A stretch of DNA of 64,000 nucleotides from a bacterium (GTDB lineage Bacteria; Pseudomonadota; Alphaproteobacteria; SP197): positions 12,461 to 76,460 of the forward strand of contig JAPPGE010000067.1 in the NCBI GenBank assembly GCA_028821455.1, written 5' to 3'. A model generated the notes under the pieces. It saw only the letters and a program-made list of their open reading frames with translations, did no database searches and was not told the origin of the DNA. Position numbers and translations under genes: made by a program. The stretch's first letter is position 1. Every line of letters starts with the position of its first letter. Below, one piece after another: positions 60,286 to 64,000 of this stretch.

Positions 60286-61497
60286 TCAAGGCGCGCGCTG
60301 CGGCGTGAACCGGCATGGCAAGCGCTGCATGCCGTTGATGAACAGGCCGTGATGAAGACGCGCGCCATCAAGATCGATGTCGAGATCGGGCAGGGTTTCG
60401 AAGAGAACCCTGAAGAGGTGGTGCATCTCGCGACGGGCGAGGTGGATTCCGAGACAGTGGTGCGGGCCGCCACCGCCAAAACCGACATGATCGTTGGGGG
60501 AGCGGCGGATGTCGAAGCGCTCCGGCTGTGCGAAGACGGTCTCGTCCCGGTTGGCCGATATGTACCAGAAGACGACCTGGTCACCGGCGGCGATCGGCTG
60601 GCCGGCGATGACGACATCGCGTTCCACTCGGCGACCGAAATGAACGACCGGACTGGCGTAGCGCACGATCTCCTCGATCGCCGTTCCGGCGAGTTCCTTG
60701 TAGTTCTCCCGCCAGTCGCGCCACTGCGCCGGATGGGCGGCGAGAAAGTGCATGCCCTGGGCCAGAGAACTCGACGTGGTCTCGATGCCCGCGGTGATGA
60801 GAAGCTGGAAGTAGATGCCGATGTCGCGGTCAGAGAGCCTGGCGCCATCGACCTCGGCCGCGACCAGACGGCTGACGAGATCGTGACCGGGCGCCCGGCG
60901 GCGCTGTCGGGCAAGACCCTCGCCGTATCGGTTGAGGGCACCGAAGGCCCTCAGCGACTCCGCGGCCTCCACGGGATTAAGCGCTTTCAGGGTGAGTCGT
61001 GCGAGTTCATCGCGATCGTCGCCGGCGGGAACCGACAGCATGTCGCAGATCACCGTCAGGGGCATGCGATTGGCGATGTCCACGGCGAAGTCGCAGCGAC
61101 CACGCTCGCTGACGGCGCCAACCACGGAGCGGGCTGCGGCGTCCATGTCCTTTTCCATGCTCTTCAGGAACCGCGGCGTGAACACCTTCGCAAGAATGCT
61201 CCGAAGGGCCGGATGCAGCGGCGCGTCGCGGTTCAGCATGCCGCCGATCTCGTAGGCCAGTTCCGGCCCCTCCGCCACCAGTCCGGTGCCATGCTGCGAC
61301 CGGAAGAGCGATGTCCGGCGCGACACGTCGCGGCACTCGGCATGGCGCGTGAGCGACCAGAAGAAGGCGCTTCGGTCCGGCATGATCTGACGGGCGACCG
61401 GCCGTTCGCGACGGAACCGGGCGAACACCGCCATCCTGTCAGGGCGCCTCCAGAACCGGGGATCCGCCAGCTGGATCGTGTCGAGGCAGTCCTTCAT
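60286..61497 (-). CDS. cytochrome P450
   Basis: 403 residues. Haem-thiolate monooxygenase. The Cys ligand is in FGGGGPHHCLGIHLARREM, the I-helix in LITAGIETTSSSLAQGMHFL, and the K-helix ExxR in AIEEIVRYASPVVHFGRRV. It is a soluble bacterial type (CYP12x-like). No ferredoxin gene is beside it. The ATG at 61497 (MKDCLDTIQLADPRFW) is chosen over a longer frame from 61545. Substrate unknown. The neighbouring LLM flavoprotein points in the same xenobiotic or terpenoid direction; that is weak inference. Confidence 0.93.
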   Translation of the reverse strand: MKDCLDTIQLADPRFWRRPDRMAVFARFRRERPVARQIMPDRSAFFWSLTRHAECRDVSRRTSLFRSQHGTGLVAEGPELAYEIGGMLNRDAPLHPALRSILAKVFTPRFLKSMEKDMDAAARSVVGAVSERGRCDFAVDIANRMPLTVICDMLSVPAGDDRDELARLTLKALNPVEAAESLRAFGALNRYGEGLARQRRRAPGHDLVSRLVAAEVDGARLSDRDIGIYFQLLITAGIETTSSSLAQGMHFLAAHPAQWRDWRENYKELAGTAIEEIVRYASPVVHFGRRVERDVVIAGQPIAAGDQVVFWYISANRDETVFAQPERFDIRRSPNDHVGFGGGGPHHCLGIHLARREMHHLFRVLFETLPDLDIDLDGARLHHGLFINGMQRLPCRFTPQRAP

Positions 61498-61650
61498 GAC
61501 TGGCGATGATGACCCCTTCGTTCTCGCGCGGGCAAGGAATTGCATCTCTGTCGGCTCTGGACGGCCGCTTCGTCACCTCGCCTATGGACCCCGGTTTCTC
61601 CAGGGTCTGTCAGTCGTGGCCGAACAGCGCTTCCAAGGCGCCGCTTGCAG

Positions 61651-62739
61651 TCAGGTTGTCGCCTGGACCCTGCTCGAGACACGCGGGATGACCTCCTCGC
61701 CGATCAGGCGGAAGCTCCGCATGATGTCCTCGTGAGCGACGCCATCGATTCTCATGAGGATTTCGTCGATCCCCATGGCCTCGAGACGCTCGATGCGGCT
61801 GACGAAGTCTTCCGGCGTACCGATCATAATCGACGGCGTCTCGGTGAGGAGATAGTCGAAGTCGTCCCGGTGATCGACCAGCAGCTTCAGCTTGTCGTCG
61901 AGATACTCGTAGGACTGCTGCTTGCCGAGGGGGACGTAGATGTCGACGAGGAACTGGTAGTATCCCATGGCGACATCGTGGGCGATGCGGCAGGCCTCCT
62001 CGCGCGTCTCGGCACAGAAGGCCGTCGCGACGTAGAGGCCCATGTGCTCCGTGCGTCGCGGCGCCATGGCAGTCCCCTTCGCAAGGCCGGCGCGATAGCC
62101 GTCGATACAGTCCTGCAGGTATCCGAATCCAAAGTAGCTCTCGAAGCACAGGGCGCCGATACCACGCTCGCCGGCAGCCACATGCGACTGGACGCTGGAG
62201 GCCGCCACCGACAGCGGGGGGTGGGGTTTCTGCACCGGCTTGGGCACGATTTCCCGCGGCGGGATCTTCCACACGGGACCGTCGTGTTCGAGCATGTCGT
62301 CACAGAACGCCTTGACGATGACCTCGATGGAATCCGCCCACTGCTGGCGCGTGGTAGCAGGGTCGACACCGAAGGCTTCAAGGGTATGGACATTGTTCGA
62401 CCGCGCCGTCGCCAGTTCTGCCCGCCCCCTCGAGACGATATCGAGGGTCGACAGTCTTTCGGCAACCAGGATCGGGTGGTTCCACGCCAACAGCACCGCG
62501 CACATGACACGCAACCTGATGGTCTCGGTATGCTGGGCCACCGCGGCATAGAGAACCTCGGGCGCGGCTACGGCAAATCGCGGCGGAGAGAAGTGCTGTT
62601 CGGACGTTCCCCAGCAGGAGAACCCGAGGCTGTCGGCCAGCGCCGCCTCTTCGATCATCTCCCAATAGCGCTGGGCGACGTCGACACCCTCCATCAACTC
62701 CGCTTCCTGCAAGAGGCCAACCAGCATGGACTTCCTCAT
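61651..62739 (-). CDS. LLM class flavin-dependent oxidoreductase
   Basis: 362 residues. A bacterial-luciferase-like TIM barrel that uses reduced FMN. SCWGTSEQHFSPPRFAVAAP, LLAWNHPILVAERLSTLDIV and GRAELATARSNN are the family blocks, followed by WKIPPREIVPKPVQKPHPPL. The start is uncertain: ATG 62739, or ATG 62727 (MLVGLLQEAEL) preceded by AGGAAG. Divergent from the alpha/beta hydrolase. A dead partial copy lies at 59907. Confidence 0.88.
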   Translation of the reverse strand: MRKSMLVGLLQEAELMEGVDVAQRYWEMIEEAALADSLGFSCWGTSEQHFSPPRFAVAAPEVLYAAVAQHTETIRLRVMCAVLLAWNHPILVAERLSTLDIVSRGRAELATARSNNVHTLEAFGVDPATTRQQWADSIEVIVKAFCDDMLEHDGPVWKIPPREIVPKPVQKPHPPLSVAASSVQSHVAAGERGIGALCFESYFGFGYLQDCIDGYRAGLAKGTAMAPRRTEHMGLYVATAFCAETREEACRIAHDVAMGYYQFLVDIYVPLGKQQSYEYLDDKLKLLVDHRDDFDYLLTETPSIMIGTPEDFVSRIERLEAMGIDEILMRIDGVAHEDIMRSFRLIGEEVIPRVSSRVQATT

Positions 62740-62784
62740 TTCACAGAATTTCCAGAGAACATTACCGTAATTCGTCAACATAGC

Positions 62785-62814
62785 TTGCGTCAATGACTAT
62801 TTTCGTCATACAAT
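62785..62814 (+). promoter_or_regulatory. promoter with overlapping palindrome
   Basis: TTGCGT (62785-62790), 18 bases, TACAAT (62809-62814), in an A+T-rich gap between two divergent genes; transcription would start about 20 bases before the ATG at 62844. ATGAC-N7-GTCAT spans 62793-62809 inside the promoter and could be an operator, perhaps for the Lrp-type regulator downstream. Confidence 0.5.
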
Positions 62815-62843
62815 GCTTCCTCCATACCGGCGGGGCAACGACG

Positions 62844-63701
62844 ATGGACCTCTACCGCGGCATGAATGCCGAAGAGCTGGAGTACCAGTACGAGCTGCGC
62901 AGCAAGGAGGCCGATTTCGATTCCATTGTGGCGCGTTGGCTCGAGCGCAGCGCGGCACTGCGTGATTCCCGTGACGTGGCGATCGATCTCCCTTATGGAA
63001 GCGGTGAACGCGACAGGCTCGACCTCTTTCGTGCCGCCGCGGGCGGCCCGCTCCTCGTCTACATCCACGGCGGCTACTGGCAGCGCGGCGACAAGGACAT
63101 GTACAGCTTCGTCGCCGAGGCGTTCCTGGACGCCGGAGTCAATGTCGCGATGATCAACTACACGCTCACGCCGGCATGCCGTCTCGGCGACATCGCGCCT
63201 CAGGTGCGACGGTGCATCGCCTGGCTGTGGCACAATGCCGCCGACCTCGGTTTCGATCGCGAGCGCCTTTCGGTCATGGGACATTCGGCCGGCGGGCACC
63301 TGACGGCGATGATGATGGCGACGGACTGGCCGGCCTTCGACTCAGCCCTGCCGGGTGACCTCGTCCGCGCCGCCCTGCCGATCTCGGGGATTTTCGAACT
63401 CGAACCCCTGGTTCACACGTCGATCAATGCCGGACCACGGATGGATGTGGCCGAGGCAAGGCGCGAGAGTCCCCTGTTCATGGAGATGTTCTCCAACGCG
63501 CCCCATCTCGTCATCGCCGGCGGTGACGAAACCCCGGAATTCACCCGCCAGTCAGATGCCTACTGCGACCGCTTCCGCACGGAGCGGCGAACCATGGAAC
63601 GCCACGACGTTCCCGGTGAAAACCACTTTGGCGAACTCGAACGCCTAGCGGAATCAACGAGCGAGGTGTTCTCCCGCTCGCTGAAGCTTGTCGATCGATA
63701 A
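62844..63701 (+). CDS. alpha/beta hydrolase (esterase/formamidase type)
   Basis: 285 residues. YIHGGYWQRGDKDMY (near 72) is the oxyanion-hole motif, LSVMGHSAGGHLTAMMMATD carries the catalytic Ser (near 153), and VIAGGDETPEF and PGENHFGELERL supply Asp and His. This set resembles kynurenine formamidase and related small carboxylesterases. I start at ATG 62844 (MDLYRGMNAEELEYQYELR), which is family-like; an ATG at 62793 lies inside the promoter. It is divergent from the LLM gene and precedes an Lrp/AsnC gene. Confidence 0.88.
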   Translation: MDLYRGMNAEELEYQYELRSKEADFDSIVARWLERSAALRDSRDVAIDLPYGSGERDRLDLFRAAAGGPLLVYIHGGYWQRGDKDMYSFVAEAFLDAGVNVAMINYTLTPACRLGDIAPQVRRCIAWLWHNAADLGFDRERLSVMGHSAGGHLTAMMMATDWPAFDSALPGDLVRAALPISGIFELEPLVHTSINAGPRMDVAEARRESPLFMEMFSNAPHLVIAGGDETPEFTRQSDAYCDRFRTERRTMERHDVPGENHFGELERLAESTSEVFSRSLKLVDR

Positions 63702-63714
63702 CGTGGAGGCGCCC

Positions 63715-64000
63715 TTGCTGCCGGGCGCCTTTCTCAGACAGGCGCCGGCTCTCGATCCTGCCGACCGCGCCATCGTCGAACACCTCCAGGAGGACGGCCG
63801 TCGATCCTTTGCGCGGATCGCCAGGGCGACGGACCTCACCGAGAAGACCGTGCGCAGCCGGGTGAGGCACCTCATTCATTCCGAAATCATCCAGATCGCC
63901 GCCGTGACCGACCCGCGCGCCCTTGGATATCACAGTTCCGCGCTCCTTGGCCTTGTCCTCGACCCTGCCGCACCGGCCTCGCGGACAGCCCGGAAACTGC
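63715..64000 (+). CDS. Lrp/AsnC family regulator (partial, cut by window end)
   Basis: The first 95 residues are visible. LDPADRAIVEHLQEDGRRSF and ARIARATDLTEKTVRSRVRH form the winged helix-turn-helix typical of Lrp/AsnC, then SEIIQIAAVTDPRALGYHSS begins the link to the effector domain. I use TTG 63715, five bases after GTGGAGG; the GTG at 63703 is the alternative. It probably controls its neighbours in response to an amino acid or related ligand. Confidence 0.8.
   Translation, partial: MLPGAFLRQAPALDPADRAIVEHLQEDGRRSFARIARATDLTEKTVRSRVRHLIHSEIIQIAAVTDPRALGYHSSALLGLVLDPAAPASRTARKL

Overview
The window is GC-rich throughout and joins two kinds of DNA. Positions 1 to about 28,160 look like a plasmid-derived or integrated mobile region. 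Positions 28,161 to 64,000 look like an alphaproteobacterial chromosome. The chromosomal call rests on a leuS-lptE-holA cluster preceded by a DUF3576 lipoprotein, a ~1600-residue NAD-glutamate dehydrogenase, and a divergent mutY/DUF721 pair. The RepC-type initiator in the left part is also an alphaproteobacterial hallmark. Nothing in the sequence fixes the genus; a Rhodospirillales-like member is a guess.

Left region, 1-6 kb: accessory DNA. It holds an 8-bp tandem repeat and a HigBA toxin-antitoxin locus whose toxin gene is cut short next to a small serine resolvase with a res-like site. An Rpn-type nuclease follows. Next come two tandem copies of a double-length excisionase-type antitoxin; the second keeps its PIN toxin and the first keeps only the two ends of one. 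A membrane-anchored PD-(D/E)XK protein closes this part.

Left region, 6-14 kb (minus strand): a transfer module. It has a 1885-residue MobF relaxase fused to a RecD-like helicase and a C-terminal primase/Toprim part, a protein made of two repeats, and an ArdC-like antirestriction/zinc metallopeptidase protein. A stem-loop upstream of the relaxase is a weak oriT candidate. No type IV secretion genes are in the window, so the element looks mobilizable rather than self-transmissible.

Left region, 14-23.4 kb (minus strand): one long run of closely packed genes, many joined by 4-base start/stop overlaps. In transcription order these are a B12-dependent ribonucleotide reductase, two paralogous membrane proteins, a protein with two ribbon-helix-helix-like repeats, a membrane-anchored thermonuclease-like protein, a small relative of the repeat protein, a third membrane paralog, a secreted protein, two small membrane proteins, a nucleoside 2-deoxyribosyltransferase-like protein, and a WGR-domain gene broken by a TGA exactly at the Trp of the WGR motif. 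Inside the N-terminal part of each membrane paralog, on the opposite strand, lies a small hydrophobic ORF whose codon bias is better than that of the annotated strand.

Left region, 23.4-28.2 kb: replicon maintenance. It holds a ParA/ParG-like pair flanked on both sides by near-identical ~50-bp arrays of TTGCGCAA-type repeats. A large serine recombinase gene is broken by an implausible poly-C tract. A RepC initiator without RepA/RepB follows, with an A+T-rich patch inside the gene (candidate oriV) and a possible counter-transcribed RNA upstream. The region ends inside a sulfite-oxidase-type gene that lacks its C-terminal domain, which probably marks the junction with the chromosome.

Right region: mainly ordinary metabolism and housekeeping. 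It has two intact tRNAs (Arg-CCT, Met-CAT), glutamate dehydrogenase, a ureohydrolase, leuS-lptE-holA, an M20 peptidase, an OYE-type iron-sulfur flavoprotein operon, cysQ, a taurine-type ABC transporter, a radical SAM gene beside two small glycosyltransferases, a CPA2 antiporter with rnhB, mutY, a P450 next to an LLM flavoprotein (with a decayed partial copy of the latter), and an alpha/beta hydrolase followed by a partial Lrp/AsnC regulator. Most starts were set from Shine-Dalgarno sequences or overlaps; all family calls come from reading motifs, not from database searches.
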